A stretch of DNA of 64,000 nt from Sipunculus nudus (Eukaryota; Annelida; Sipuncula; Golfingiida; Sipunculidae). Below, in pieces: positions 1 through 12,300 of the stretch. The stretch spans positions 67,542,676 to 67,606,675 of the forward strand of contig CM049316.1 in assembly GCA_026874595.1 (NCBI GenBank). The letters run 5' to 3'. The notes under the pieces were generated by a model that did no database searches, was not told the origin of the DNA, and worked only from the letters and a program-made list of their open reading frames with translations. Each line of letters starts with the position of its first letter. Positions within the stretch are counted from its first letter, which is position 1. The position numbers and the translations under genes are program-made.

Positions 1-45
1 ACTATTTGTCTTTCCCTATATAGCGGCATACATCTCACTTCTGTT

Positions 46-246
46 TTGTTCCATAACCAGCAGACACGACCTTATAGTCCTGATATGCTACAGAGGATAA
101 ATAAGACTATTTGGCATCATCGCTGCCGTAGTTTGAAACCGGACCTTGACAATGAAGCTAAACTAAATCACATATTCCTTAAAAGCGAGCTCATCTATGG
201 AAATATTGATCCAAAGGATAGGTATTTTTTAAAACTCTTAAGGTGA
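46..246 (+). other. Coding-like segment shared with the other arm, function unknown
   Basis: An open stretch whose translation begins MFHNQQTRPY and contains the block PDMLQRINKTIW. A related open frame lies on the minus strand at about 45170-45369, as expected for the opposite arm. About 30 of the first 40 residues match. Several differences are radical amino-acid changes, so selection on the protein is not evident. I do not recognise a family. It may be a relic exon of a gene that converged on the lyase gene, or part of an old transposon. The segment is absent downstream of copy 2. Confidence 0.25.
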
Positions 247-3200
247 AAAAAAAGAATATGGTGTCTTTCAAGTTTTTTAAATTCTTACTTTACCCGATAC
301 AATTTACCCAGGTAAAATATGAATGAAAAGTTGATGACTGTATGGCATTGATTGGTTACATAAATACATTAAATGAAAAGAGAACTTTAATAAATTATAT
401 GAAAGAGAACTCAACGTCTATATAGATGAGGTCAGGGTGATCTATTTTATTTGTTATAGATTCGTAGAAAACTGTATATAAAATCGGAGCTTCGTAGCTG
501 CACATCTCTCTACGAGCGGAATACGAAGGGTTAAAGTATTTTCATAAATGATAACTTTATTTTCTGGATATACCATAAGCTTTGTTCAATTTGTCCAATG
601 ATGGATAGAGGCTTATTTTCCTGTTTTTATTCTAAAGTCAGCATATTGGAGTATCAGGTGGTCAACTTATAAGAACTTCTCATTGCCAGTTAATTTTTTC
701 ACCATCACATTATTATATATAGACGACAATAAATTTCATTAAAAAAAAATTCTTCCATGTGAAGAATCAAAGGTCTATTAGATTTCTTCTTATTGAAAGC
801 TCACATTGATTAATGTTATTTATATATCTTTCTTGAAAGGTCAACTGATGTCAAAACGCCTCATGTCACGTGGATCAGGATGTCATTAGACTTTTCCCAT
901 TAGACCATCAACTCCACCTGGCCAGACTGCCAACGATATGATCTTCACGTTCTGAGAAAGAAAAGGAACGTAAAAACTCGAAAAAATATGACTTCTGGTC
1001 TAAACGAGGGGGTTATCGTTATCTGTGCCATCCGGGGTTGCCTATGTTTACCAGGTAAAACATATTTGAGTTGTTCCCGATATACCGCATACATAAACGG
1101 AGTATATATTGCATAAAATTTGATTAAAGAAAATAAGATATAAAGAAAATAAAGTCGTACTCTACAGATCTGAATTGAATTTTAATGTTATCATTAAAAA
1201 CGACAATTCTTAATAGAATTTGCATTTTGCTAAACAAAATGTTACAAATGCTGTTTACAAACTAGAAACAGTCTATGTTTCAATGACAATATTCATTATT
1301 TAAAAAAAAATATGACAGAATTACATCTCTCCCTTAATCTCTATCTCCAGGCAGAGTAACATAAATATAGATATTCCCAGAATAATGAATATAAATGATT
1401 AACCATCATAGCAAACCAAATGGTTATTGGGTCATACCTCTTTTTAAATAAAACATTATATTCAAGCTGCTCTTCTTTTACTTTCAACATATCAGATTGT
1501 AGATTTCCAAATGTAGGGAATATCTTTCCTATTTTCTCCGGTTGGTAAGTCTTGGAAATAGTTTAGACTACATTTTTCCGGACATGTGGACATTTGGTTC
1601 ACTAAAAAATCTGTTAAAATATGTAATATATTCGTGTTTGCATAATACTAACCCCAATAAGTGTTTTAGCTGGATTGAGTCCCACCTTGACGATGAAGAA
1701 AGTAATACCGCTGAAATCTGACATCTGTTTCTTGGCAATTACATGACAAGGGTGAGAGGTCAGGCCGGGGTAAGATACTTTCTCAATCTGTAACAAGAAA
1801 TTAAACTTTAAATTTTAAATTCAAATATTTTTAATAATTTTAATTTTTTAATTAAAGTATTAAGATGTTTTTTAGAGTAACCATAACAATAATATTTGAA
1901 TCCAGTGGAAAAAGCCGGCCGCAGATAAAACTGCCAATCCTGCAAATGTTTTGTGTAGGCTAAAGTAATCATTGTAAAGTGTTTGCTTTTGTTAATTAAT
2001 TTGATAATATATATAGTATTACAGGGGTACAGATTTATGTAGTATTTGCGCTAAAGTCATACTAATTGCATGTCAGTTTGAGAGTTTGAATACACGTAAC
2101 TGAAACCAACCAATCATATCCATGAATAATATGAAGTGTAATTTGCATTATATAATTGTTTGTGATATATGTCAATTGTTTTATCACTAAATGTTGTTTC
2201 TTTTTTACTCATATAAAAATTATAATATTTTGCAATAGAAATATGCCATAATTACAAGGAACAGCTTCTAAATTCCATTTCGGTAGATATTTATGTATCT
2301 AATGAAACCGAATCTTAAAAGGAATAATACACCTGCAGGGCTTAAAATAGCCACAGGAATGAAGAGACAAAGTAACACGGAAAGCCGTTTTAGATATAAG
2401 AATACCTGACCAATTTAACCGATATATTTCTTTAATAAACTTCATCTGATTGCAATATTTGAGAACCTGACCGGTTTAGGAGGACTTTTGTAATGTTAGT
2501 GTCACTACAAGACACACTATTTTCCTCTGACTTCAAAACTGTCGCTCTGTCGTTTTTTCTGTAAGCCCAAGTTTCCTTAAGAAAGATGACATTTTCCAAA
2601 TAAAACATATTTTTGTTCACATTTAGTTCAATTTTCCCACTAAAGAATAGATTCACAGAGTTTATTTGGGTTGTCTTTCCCTGCTGAATTCGTCCAAACA
2701 GTTCATCAGCTAATATCCCCTACACACAGTGATAATTTTCCAAGATTAGTTTACGTAAATATGACAAAAAACGCATTACACTGGCAGGATGCGAGAATGA
2801 GTCGGCAATTTCTGTAACATCTCAAACGTACGGTCTGTGCTGTGAACGGTCGGAATAACAGATACATGTATTTGTAAAAAGGTTGTACTGTATTTTTTTT
2901 TCAAAGTTTGTCACTTTTGTTGACGGATATTCAATTTACAAAGGCTCTCGAGTCGGTAGCTAATAGACAATAATCTTCACTTAACGCGGTCTTAGCTGGG
3001 AGATAACCACCTACAAAAAGCACCATTGGTGTCGCTGGATTAATTTCGTATTTTACCTATGTTTTAGTATAGATGACTTTGTGGACGAGGCGTCTTGTTC
3101 ACGACGGGATTTGCTTAAAAGATTTCCGTTTCGCGAATTTAAATCCTTGTCAGTAAAGGACAATCACAGTATATTCTATGACCTTGCTTTACCTGTGAAT

Positions 3201-3305
3201 GTTTCTCCAGGATCTGTGCGAGTCTCATGGCGTTAGAACAGTGACGTTCCATACGAACATGAAGATTTTATATGCCACGCAAGAACAGAGCACAGTCAGT
3301 TGGAC

Positions 3306-3440
3306 TCTGTAATGTAAACATATATAAATGATGACAAATGACAACGCAAAATCAGACGGACTCGGTAATGTTAACATATATAAATTATCACAAAATGACA
3401 GACCATAGTCAGACGGACTCGATAAGGTAAACATGTGGAA
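3306..3440 (-). repeat. 57-bp tandem copies of the exon F 3' splice site (copy 0)
   Basis: Going upstream from the exon F acceptor on the minus strand, the block around AGTCCGTCTGA recurs with unit starts at 3306, 3362 and 3419, spacings of 56 and 57 bp. The unit holds about 23 bp of exon F plus the intron end. The two upstream units have CCG or TCG where the true acceptor has CAG, so they are not usable acceptors here. Because the same array exists in copy 1, the repeat predates the inverted duplication. Confidence 0.7.
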
Positions 3441-5111
3441 ATGATCACAAAATCTCCGAGCAAGATTTTCGTCGTTAAAATTTCTTGTCGACATATATAG
3501 GACCTGAACACACAGTTTCAGTTGTCGTCGGTAGAGGGCTCTAGTGCGGTGATATATAAATATCGTTTGAACAGTTCTGTGTGAAGTCAAATGTAACATA
3601 GCCATATTTACCAAAGTATAACCGACGGTGGTACGGTAAATATTTATTTCCTTTCACATTTCCACTGCTCCGTCGTAAGAACTCCGGCAAGCAGGTAATA
3701 TGATAAAAGTTTAACCTCCCTTTAAGGACGCCTATCTATTACGGACACCTCACATGCAGCTGCGGTCACTTGAAGTTGCCAAATGATTTGGACATTTGAA
3801 ATTTTATATTAATTTATTACATGCAAAAATGCAAGTTCTGACGACGTCCGTAAGTAGAAAGTATTATTATATATAAAATTATCAAAAACGAGATGCATTA
3901 TAAAAACAATTAAAATTATATATTTATATTGTTCATAAACCGATTATGACAATGTGAAAATATGTTGTATTAAAGTCAGATAAGTGGTAATGAATATACA
4001 CTCGATACGGACATGTGAATTGTGAAATAATGAACGGACATTAAAGCCTTGTGCTATGCAAGAAATAGGGAACACAATTAATTTTAAATCACCTTTATGT
4101 TTTTTAAATTGGTACCACTGGGAGCGCCTACATGTTTTGAGAATAAAGAGGGGTGCAGAGAGAGGGGTGCAAGGGGTTGTATAAAAACTTTTTTTATTGA
4201 AAAAAATAGGCTGCAAAGTTGAAATCCGGGGTAGTTCAAGCATGCTGATGGGAAAAATCCCCAATTTCACATTTTTTAGGTCAAAAGAAGGGGGAGGGGG
4301 CAATGAGCCCCTCCTAAATCCACCCGACTGCTTTGTCACTTAAGTGAAATGAAATTCAAACATGTATTAAGTCATAGAAAGAGGATCATGGAATTTATCA
4401 TGTGCACTTTAAACCTGACGATAATCTAAAATTTCGGATCATACTGCTTCTTGGATTTTTTCTCAAACCTACATACACGTATGTAATTATATATATGACC
4501 ATTTAAAATCTTATTTAATATGTTCATATGCATCATATGGGCCTAGAACTACACATGGAATTGCAACATTTGAAATAGTTTCCATATCTATCTGATCGTA
4601 TTTGATATATGTGTGGCAAAGGATGTTTAATTTTCCGTGTGTTAATCATTTAATATTTGTAATCTCGTTTCTAATCCTCCCAGGAAATTGCATACCCACC
4701 GTGTACGGAAATATCCACTCCCAACAATATCGGCTTCTGAAGGTACGGGCTGGCAAATGTCGAGTCCACGATAGTCGTATATTTGGGCAGACTTTTACCA
4801 ATTTTGCAAACTCCTCTAGATCCAAAACTGATATCAGTGGGTTGCAAGGGATCTCGGCGTATAAGATCTGTTGATAAAAATGACTTTTTAAAGATGGGTA
4901 CATGACCTGTTGGTGGCACTGTCTTTAGAATGAGGAAGAAAGCAACTATATGATGAGAATGATATGTTATTATTAAGCCTTCTGGATTTCAGGTTTTATA
5001 TGCAAGGAGTTAAGAATAATCCATAAGTCACAACCTTTCATTAAGACATTAGAGCGAATCTCTGAGGTACAGTCACAAGATACCATCATTATGCCATTTA
5101 GGCAAAGGTGG

Positions 5112-5171
5112 TTTTCGAACCGTGAACCTACAGGTCCGAAGTCTATTTCCTAAACCACCAGGCTACATCCT
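5112..5171 (-). mobile_element. tRNA-derived SINE head in intron C-D of copy 0
   Basis: On the minus strand, a tRNA-like block runs from GTAGCCTGGTGGTTTAGG (box A-like) to GGTTCGAAAAC (box B-like), followed by sequence shared with 38642-38700 and 51722-51785. These are the equivalent introns of copies 1 and 2. A pol III promoter-like head without a functional cloverleaf in an intron is typical of a SINE. A poly(C) tract of 16 bases lies next to it. The element was in the common ancestor of the three copies. Confidence 0.55.
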
Positions 5172-5499
5172 ACCCCCCCCCCCCCCCGGAAAAAAATCTC
5201 CCTTTTAAAGTTACCAACCTGCCTAAGTAAAAATAAGAATTTTTATCCTGTTTGATTAATACCCTGTAAGAGAATGTCATGGTTGATTATTAACCATTAG
5301 CGATGCGTCATGTACGGACTTCCTAGGCTTTTGCCAATAGTAAAATCAATAAGTTTGACCAATGAGAGCCGTCCTTACACCAAAAGGCCCTCCAATGGTA
5401 ATCCAGATAAGAGACATATTGGCATCTTTGTATTGTCTTGTCTGTGATATGACCACGGATTCAAAGACCTTGGTTCCATGAACCTATCTGGCATCTATT

Positions 5500-5850
5500 T
5501 CATGAGTAATTAGAGGGACCCAATCACCTATATGACCTTTATAAACTAAAGGTAATCCCTTGGAGCTTTTATGAAAAATAGGCAAGAAAACGTGGATATC
5601 ACCACAAACTTGATTGTTTATATCAACGTGTTATAATGTGTGGGGGCCGGCCAAAATAATTAAAACAAAATTAACAAGGGCATCTGACAGCAAGTCAGAT
5701 AAGATAGAGCTTTGCAAATAGCGTTTTGCAACAAGTGACCTTTCTGTCTCCGCATATATGCAACCTACCACCTTAGGTTACATATTTATCCCGTTTGTCA
5801 ACATTACTGTGTTTACAAATATGTCGTTGACATACAGGTTCATGCATCCT
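5500..5850 (-). repeat. Dispersed repeat, intron copy in pseudogene
   Basis: This roughly 330-bp block matches 38020-38350 in copy 1. Its halves also match 21735-21890 and 22530-22720 in the spacer region. Shared landmarks are a GTCAACATTACTGTGTTTAC stretch and a GACTTGCTG...CCCTTGTTG stretch. The occurrence at unrelated sites suggests a mobile element, but I found no terminal repeats or coding capacity. Confidence 0.45.
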
Positions 5851-7029
5851 TCCAGAAGGCCTTATAAGAACATTCCACAACCAAAATTATCCTTTGATCA
5901 TTAATATATACACAGAAGAAACAAGAAATCACAAGAATTCTTTTAAAAAGGTAGGTAAAGGGCAACTTTAACAATACGACTGAACCAAGCAAATTGATCG
6001 TTTACACTCGTTGTATGCGGGTGTCAATTTGGATGTTTGGTCTAACGTTAGCATTGGAATTGGCATTTAGCATTGATTAATCACGGAAAAGATGGCAGAG
6101 AGGATACCGGAATTAAGGTGTCCAAGTGCGTTGGTATGTTACAGACTTGACAGTATGAACATGGTTTATTGGTATTATCATAAATGATAATAAAGACATG
6201 CCATCAACACAGATCAACATATTTTAAGGAATGGTGAAAAATATAGCTCTATCCTGTGTTTGGCTTGACAGTTTTCCTGTAGTCGTCGAAAGTACAGCCA
6301 ACTGGTAGCCATGTTGTCTCGATGTTGTAATGAATCAAATACTTGTTCAGGAATTTTCCTTTACCACTGTATACCGCACTACAGCACCCCTGAAAATGTA
6401 TTACTAATACCATGAATCTGCACCCTTTACAGAATTCTATAAGGAACCATAGTTTATCATGTGAACAGAAACATGTAATCTCGCAGGTCTTTTTTATAAC
6501 ATTTTGACAGCAAATAAAGTATGTTGTGCATACAAATGAGTTTTAGTTTAAAAACATAAATTAATGTTTCTGAATGTGTCCACAATAATAACAATAATTG
6601 AAACATTATTATGCACCTTAAATAATTTATGATCTTGATAATTATAATAATTATTTTTTATAAGTATTATTATTATTTTTGTTATCTTTATTATTATTAT
6701 TGTTATTTTATTATTGTTTAATAATAATAGTAGTAGTAGTAGTAGTGTTAAGACAGCTCTTTATTTTCCGTATTATAGATATAAACGTGATACAGATGAT
6801 GCATTTTACAAAATTGTACATACAGAAGTGGTGGCTTATGGGATACGTACCACGTGATCCCCTGCCTTGAGTTACGTGAGGAAGGCTATGGTTATGGCCG
6901 CCATACCGGAAGTATGCCATACCAAGCTTCCAGCGCCGCCTTCTAAGTCTTTCACCAAGCATTCTACTCTGTTTAGGGCTGGGGATCCAAGACGACTGTA
7001 AATGTAGCCTTACTACAAACATAATTGCA

Positions 7030-7297
7030 AACGGAGTACTCAGGCACTTTTATTCAAGAATCAGTGCGTGTGTGTGGTTTGATTTTTACCTTTTTGTACG
7101 GTTCAATAAAAATAAAATGTCATATTATCACAAATAAGCATGTTAATTACATAATTGTTTTGGTAAACAGGTATAAGGTCTACAAAACGAAGGAAACCTT
7201 ATCAAAATTATATTATTTTATCCACTTGAAAGAAATGTCCCAGCGGATGGAGCTTAAAACGGGTAAATTTCTATTAAATATTAAAATAAAAAATTTT
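7030..7297 (-). mobile_element. MITE relic (GTGCCTGAGAACC family) next to truncated exon A
   Basis: The minus strand matches the internal part of the complete 339-bp element at 16090-16428 and the copy at 36545-36795. The shared core includes the GGGACATTTCTTTCAA block and the GCATG...TTATC block. In copy 0 exon A stops after GVNIHD and runs directly into this element. The missing half-exon and the 43-bp array therefore went in a deletion that ended at the MITE. The same element sits at the equivalent intron position in copy 1. Confidence 0.6.
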
Positions 7298-7361
7298 GTC
7301 ATGAATATTCACTCCCTTCAACCCCGGGCGGAGCTCAGAAACAGCGGGGTTCCAGTCTTTG

Positions 7362-8190
7362 CTGAAATGTAAAAACCATAAAATAAAAATGCAAAATATA
7401 TAGTTTTTGGCGAAATGAACCGGTGATATAATCATAATCCTATGGTCAAATGAGTGTGCCAGTGCCCTATAAGGTAATAACTGTTTTAACCGCATTATAT
7501 AGCAGGTTTCGAAGGGTCTCACCAACAGGTATAGCACAGGACTAACAAATGTAATCAGAACAATGAGAGCGCTGTGCATCCAACTCCAAGTTTGAAACGC
7601 CTGACACCCTGCTCTCGTTAGTGTGATTCTTGGCCTTGTGCGAGCTCTGGTGTTGAGGCACGAAAATCTTGCTTAGCAAAGCAGCAGTTAAAGCGAAGGA
7701 GATCTGGAGCGACAGCGGTGTATATAACCGCTGCGTGAGGAGTGTAGGAGGCAGATGCATGACCTTTGAAAAGATATAAGATCTAGGAAAAACTTAGCAA
7801 AGACATGTAAAGACAGTTAACGTCAGTGGGATTTATACACACTTAACAATAATGTTAAACTTTAACAGTGTATAAATAATGTTGTATAAAGAGAATTAAG
7901 GCACGCGAAAAGAATTTGTTTCACTGAGTATTGATGGCTGGTGTCCTTAGACGCCCACCTCTCCACAGCTGCCTTAACTTTTGCCTGAGGTTTTAGGTTT
8001 AAATCTCTTCTCACAAACACTCCTCCCGTTTCTATAAGTTGTGTTCCTTTTTTCTTTCCTGTTTGATTAAGTTACCGCCTACAAAGACAATAGCGAAACT
8101 AGGAAAGCATTGTACAATGGTGTTAGATAATTTAGGCAGATCTAAATAAACTTCAAATGAGATTATACAATAAGTGATAAGTGATTACAA
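7362..8190 (-). promoter_or_regulatory. Upstream region of copy 0 with conserved TATA box
   Basis: Matches 33750-34530 upstream of copy 1 over several hundred bases. It includes the motif GTGTATAAATCCCACTGA on the minus strand (TATAAAT at 7837-7831), about 470 bp upstream of exon A. Downstream of the TATA motif, both arms share a block starting TTTTCAAAGGT-ATG. In copy 0 that ATG opens 72 codons (7760-7542), while in copy 1 the frame stops after about 29 codons, so it does not look like a conserved protein. I infer promoter and 5'-untranslated sequence. Confidence 0.45.
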
Positions 8191-8496
8191 ACTTCACATG
8201 CTCCCCAAAGCCAGTCGACAATAACTAAAATATCAACTTTCTTGACTTACTCTCCTTTTATAACTACAGTAACATTACACTCCTTGTTTTCTTTAAATTT
8301 ACAGAAAGTTATCTGTTTTATTTTTGCAATTAAAATAAGAGAGTTTTCAACACACCATTTAACAAAAATATCGATCTGTTGAATGAAGTGCGAGTCCTAA
8401 GGATTATAATGACTTCAATACGAATGTACCTGCATTCCCTCCTGGTTCAGCAGCTCATGCATCTTATCCATCAAGGGTTAGAATTTCAACGAAGCA

Positions 8497-8610
8497 TGGA
8501 GTACTGATGTGATACTGAGCTATGAGCCGTGCAACGAGGGGGATTGTGGGAAGGCCGAGCAGTGTACAGACTGGTTTCGCTTGGAAGGTGTGGACCGTGG
8601 CTTTGTTTGA
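8497..8610 (+). other. Possible cysteine-containing exon relic, conserved in both arms
   Basis: The translation contains YEPCNEGDCGKAEQCTDW and ends at a TGA. The opposite arm (33355-33236, minus strand) encodes the closely similar NEPCNEDDWGKVEQCTDW in the same frame, with a 1-base indel just upstream and a stop a few codons after the shared block. Conservation of frame and of Cys and Trp residues looks protein-like. The orientation is divergent from the lyase gene. No family is recognised. It may be an exon of a neighbouring gene caught in the duplication. Confidence 0.3.
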
Positions 8611-9470
8611 CACTCCGTGATAATTTCACTAAGACATTTATAAACTTTAATTTTTATAAACAAATTAAAACGATTAATACAATATTAGTCATGTACCAAC
8701 CTTTTATACTTGCAGGAAATCTTTTTGTCCCCGCCTTCATCCACGTTCTTGTGTGTTTGTGTGAGTGTTCACAACAATCATGAACGGAATCTCTTGAAAT
8801 TTGTAGCGAATTTCGGGATTAGGGTAAGAAAGAACCGATGACTTTTTGGTGTGGATCCAGCACGTAATCCGGACCTTACATTGTCATCAAGGATTATTCA
8901 CAAATGTAGTGTCACTTATGAACGAATGAACCTGGGGATATGGGCCGAATATGTCTATGACGAAGGCCTGCATTCTTTAGAATGCATTCATTATAATGCA
9001 GTTGCTACTTTGCTTCATAAGCGTGTCAATTTCTTTTTACTGTGTAATTCAATCTCAAGAATGTAAAGTTAATTACCATTAATACCACTATAGTATTTAT
9101 ATTAACTCGCAAACGTTATATACTACTTAGGACAAGTACTATTTTGTGTACCGTTTATGATTATCTATTATATAATTTGTTTTGGAAAAGCGAGAAAAAT
9201 GACCAAGAAAGCTGGTAAAATTGAATGACTACAAAACGTTATTCAAAAGGTTGCTTTCTTACCTCATTTTGGGATATTTTCTCTTCAAATGCCCCTGGCC
9301 TTAGCTGTAAGGTTTGTAGGAAATTCAACTATGTATGTGAAACTGTGAACCCGCTGCATAGCTGTAACTTGCAGATGAACCCCTTTATCGGTTAAATTAT
9401 GTGGACACACGCTAAGGCAAAGTGTATTCGGGCAGGGATCGTTGATTGAAGGATAACACGTGACTAATCA

Positions 9471-10073
9471 TAAACAGAGTATAGTTAACATGCAGCTTGC
9501 CCTATTGTGTAATTGTTAATGACAAATGTGCAGTTGTAATTTTGGAGTAGTTCAATTTTAAAATTTATAAAGCGTTGTAGCACATGTTTATGCCAATGTG
9601 TAAATTATTGAATTTCCTCGATCACTCATTTTATAAATCGTATAATTTGCTCTGGTGTCAATTATGTTATATTTCTATGATATAACTGTACATTACATAA
9701 TATATTTCGTCATATTTTTAGACAAATTTCATTTATAATATTCATATCATATAAGATACACACAAACAATACATACTAAGAATATAGACAAACTATATCA
9801 ACCGGTAATCGTTCATTCTCAGAATTAATAGGCCATTGTTTCTGGTGACCCTCGCCCCTTGGCCATCACCTACTTAACAGGTCATTGGTCTCATTTTATG
9901 CAGACAGGAAACGACTAAAGACTTGTTCGTGCAGATTAAAAAAAAATCTTTAAATTTGCCCTACTCACAAATATTTGTATGTCTGAGCCTATTCATGTAG
10001 AGCTCCAATACAGGCCATTGTTTGACAACTTAAAATTTTGTTCTGTATACGTATGCTTGTTAACAACTGTATA
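9471..10073. other. Gene-free AT-rich stretch
   Basis: Beyond the end of the inverted-repeat homology. No open frame, splice pattern or repeat that I can name. Confidence 0.5.
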
Positions 10074-10270
10074 CAGGGGCAGATCTAGGATTAAGGAATA
10101 AAAAGGGAGGTACAACCCAGCATGAGTCATAAAAAACTAAGAAAGGTTCTCTAGGTCCGGATAAGGGGGTAAAGTCCAGATAAAAAAAAAAATCGGTCTG
10201 AAACCTCAAAAAAAGGTTAATGCGACTGAAGGGGGGGGGGGGGGGTGAGGACTCACTGGATCACCCCCGT
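10074..10270 (+). mobile_element. Short nonautonomous DNA-transposon relic (CAGGGGCNGATC ends)
   Basis: The left end reads CAGGGGCAGATCTAGGATT and the right end CACTGGATCACCCCCG, a degenerate inverted pair. The interior includes GGTCTGAAACCTC and a poly(G) run of about 16. A second copy lies in reverse orientation at 32079-32246, with matching ends (GGATCCGCCCTCC) and the same interior blocks. Ends of the CAGGGGCGGATC type are common in hAT-like MITEs; assignment to hAT is inference, and I found no convincing target-site duplication. Confidence 0.5.
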
Positions 10271-10599
10271 ATCTTCTCTGTTTCTTCTTATATGTTACCT
10301 CTCCCTGTTTCGGAAATTTCGTGCATGCGCAAGATCGGACCTCAGGTCATGCATGCAATCTCGCCGGGGTCAACAAAGACACCTAGACTTACATACATGC
10401 TGAACCATTAACTTTTGTAATCAGCCAAAATTAGATGATGATTATATTATTATGATGTTTACATGATTAAAAGAATAATTCTATACCGATACAGGAATTT
10501 GCCTTGCGGGTGATACCATAATTAAGACATAGTGCTAATTGTACAATAGAAACAGTACTCTAATGGTAGAAAGAAATAAAAATAAATAAGTAATAATAT

Positions 10600-12300
10600 T
10601 GTAAAGTTACCTATGCATTAAAAAATCTAATCGCTTTCGGCACAAATGAGTTTTAGTACCTATTTGTTTTGAGAGACTGTATTTAAGAGACTGCAGCCTT
10701 CGGCCTGATTGTAGCTAGACAAAATAAACACTTAGCAAGGTTTTACCTTCAACCATTTTCTCATCATAGCCATAACTTTATTTTCATATGCAATATTTTT
10801 GTCCTTTAAACTACAACCAATATCATTTATGCTAATTTACGTAGCCGTTTAATAATATTTTTGTTCATAATGCTCAGATTTCCCCATTAGCATATTAAAG
10901 CATAGAATACACACTCTGGACCATTAACATTAGAATAAACATAGTAGTTCACTTTTCATATTAAACGATTTTTGTTTCTTTACGGAATATAAAAGCTGCT
11001 GCCCTTTACGGTATATACTACACTTACATTATTATCCGATTAAAGCCTATCATCTAATAATTTAACCCTAAGCATATATACTGTTGTGCAATTTCTACTT
11101 CTGTTTCATCAATAGATAACGGATATTGACAAGCTGGTCTTTGTCTAAAATCAATTATCAATTCCTATGTTTTTGAAGGATTTATAAACAAAAAATTATT
11201 CTGGCACCAAATAATAACTTGTCCAATTTAATTACGATATTCATTTTCATCACAACTGGAGATTAATCCAGCAATTAGAGTATCATCTGCAAATTTCAAA
11301 ATTAGACAACTTTGTTGTATAGCCTGGTAATCATTGCTGTAAATTATGAGAAGAAATGGGGAAAGAACACATCCTTTTACCAACTTTTACAGACTGCTTT
11401 CTACCTGTGAGAAAATCCAGTACCCACAAACATAGATCATGTGGAACATTTAACAGCTGTAACTTATTACTCATTTAGTGAGGCCGAATGGTATGAAATG
11501 ATGAGCTTTAATCTATAAAAAGCGTTCTAACATATGTATGCGACTGCTTTAAATATCTTCATATACTCTCAAGGAGCAAGAATAGCGTCTTTAGTCCGAC
11601 AATCTTTTCTGTAAGCAAACTGGTAAGTATCTATATGGTAATCAATAAAGTTCAAAATATACTTTTATACACACTTCTCTAAACCTTTCCTAGCTACCTG
11701 TGTTAAAGCCAAAGGCCGATAATCATAAAACACGGTAGGTTTTCTCGTTTAAGGTATAAGTACTAATTCTGATGTTTTCCATGAGACTAGCACAGTTTTC
11801 TTAATTCATGATCTGTTAATATATGATAATATATGGGTGTTGATTCATCTGCACAGAATTTAAACACTTGTGCTGAGACACAATCTGGTCCTGAAGATGT
11901 ATTACTCCTAAGCCGTTTAAAAACACTTCTTACCTCATGTTCAGTTATTCTAACCCAATTTTTACATTCCCTACTTGCTTCTGTTCATCTCTATAGTTAT
12001 TTGCATCACATCTACAGTAGAATGTATTCAGTCCCTCAGCAAAGGCTTTTATGTCTGCAACATTTATACTTAATTTTCCTTGATTAATGAAACCCTTGCC
12101 AGACATGTCATGGAATATTTGACTGAAACATAGTATTGATCTAATCTCGACCTGTATTCATTTTACATTTCAGTATCAAAGAATTCAACTCAGTTTAATA
12201 AGCCTTCAACGAGTTTTTATTTTGATATCTTATCATTCTTTTTTCCTTTAGGGATTTTTTTAAGCTCATTTATAATCAAGGATTTTTTATTTGAGCATTT
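10600..12300 (-). mobile_element. LINE (non-LTR retrotransposon) relic, reverse-transcriptase region
   Basis: Frame pieces on the minus strand match the order of a non-LTR reverse transcriptase: ADIKAFAEGLNTFYCR (about 12050), GPDCVSAQVF (11900), DYRPLALT (11720), YQFAYRK (11620), the VGTGFSHR / SVKVG pair (11400), GCVLSPFLLIIYSND (11360), the catalytic KFADDTLIAGLI (11300), ELIIDFRQRPACQ (11150) and PLSIDETEVE (11115). The motif set resembles the CR1/L2/Rex1 group. Many stops and frameshifts show it is long dead. The 3' part down to about 10600 is assigned with less certainty from a GTKTHLCRK-like block. Confidence 0.8.

Larger units (their letters stand above)
886..7361 (-). pseudogene. Copy 0: decayed Cys/Met-metabolism PLP lyase pseudogene
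   Basis: Exon remnants on the minus strand, in coding order, are 7361-7298 (A, truncated), 7012-6851 (B), 6389-6252 (C), 4867-4696 (D), about 3696-3612 (E), 3306-3193 (F), 1787-1653 (G) and 951-886 (H fused to I). It carries many lesions. The second half of A is deleted up to a MITE. The first codon of B is TAA where the other copies have CAA, and there is another TAA in B. The donor of C is TA instead of GT. D has a 1-bp frameshift. E has lost its acceptor and the whole PLP-lysine motif, and has a TGG-to-TGA change. F has an in-frame TAA. Most of H and I is deleted, joining H directly to the terminal KV-stop. The AATAAA signal seen in copies 1 and 2 is also lost. It cannot make a lyase. Intron repeats match copy 1 most closely. 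Confidence 0.93.
1..9470 (-). repeat. Left arm of a large inverted duplication
   Basis: Read on the minus strand, this stretch matches about 32480-45400 read on the plus strand, in the same order: sequence upstream of the lyase gene, TATA region, lyase exons, introns and downstream sequence. Anchors seen directly are: 9370-9470 with 32480-32690, 8497-8610 with 33236-33355, 7380-8160 with 33750-34560, every lyase exon, and 46-200 with 45215-45360. The arms have clearly diverged, with many substitutions and indels, so this is an old event. The left end may continue outside the window. The spacer of about 23 kb holds the SLC16 gene and transposon relics. Confidence 0.8.

Noticed and set aside
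7542..7760. 72-codon frame upstream of pseudogene 0
   Set aside because: The equivalent ATG in copy 1 stops after about 29 codons; not a conserved protein.
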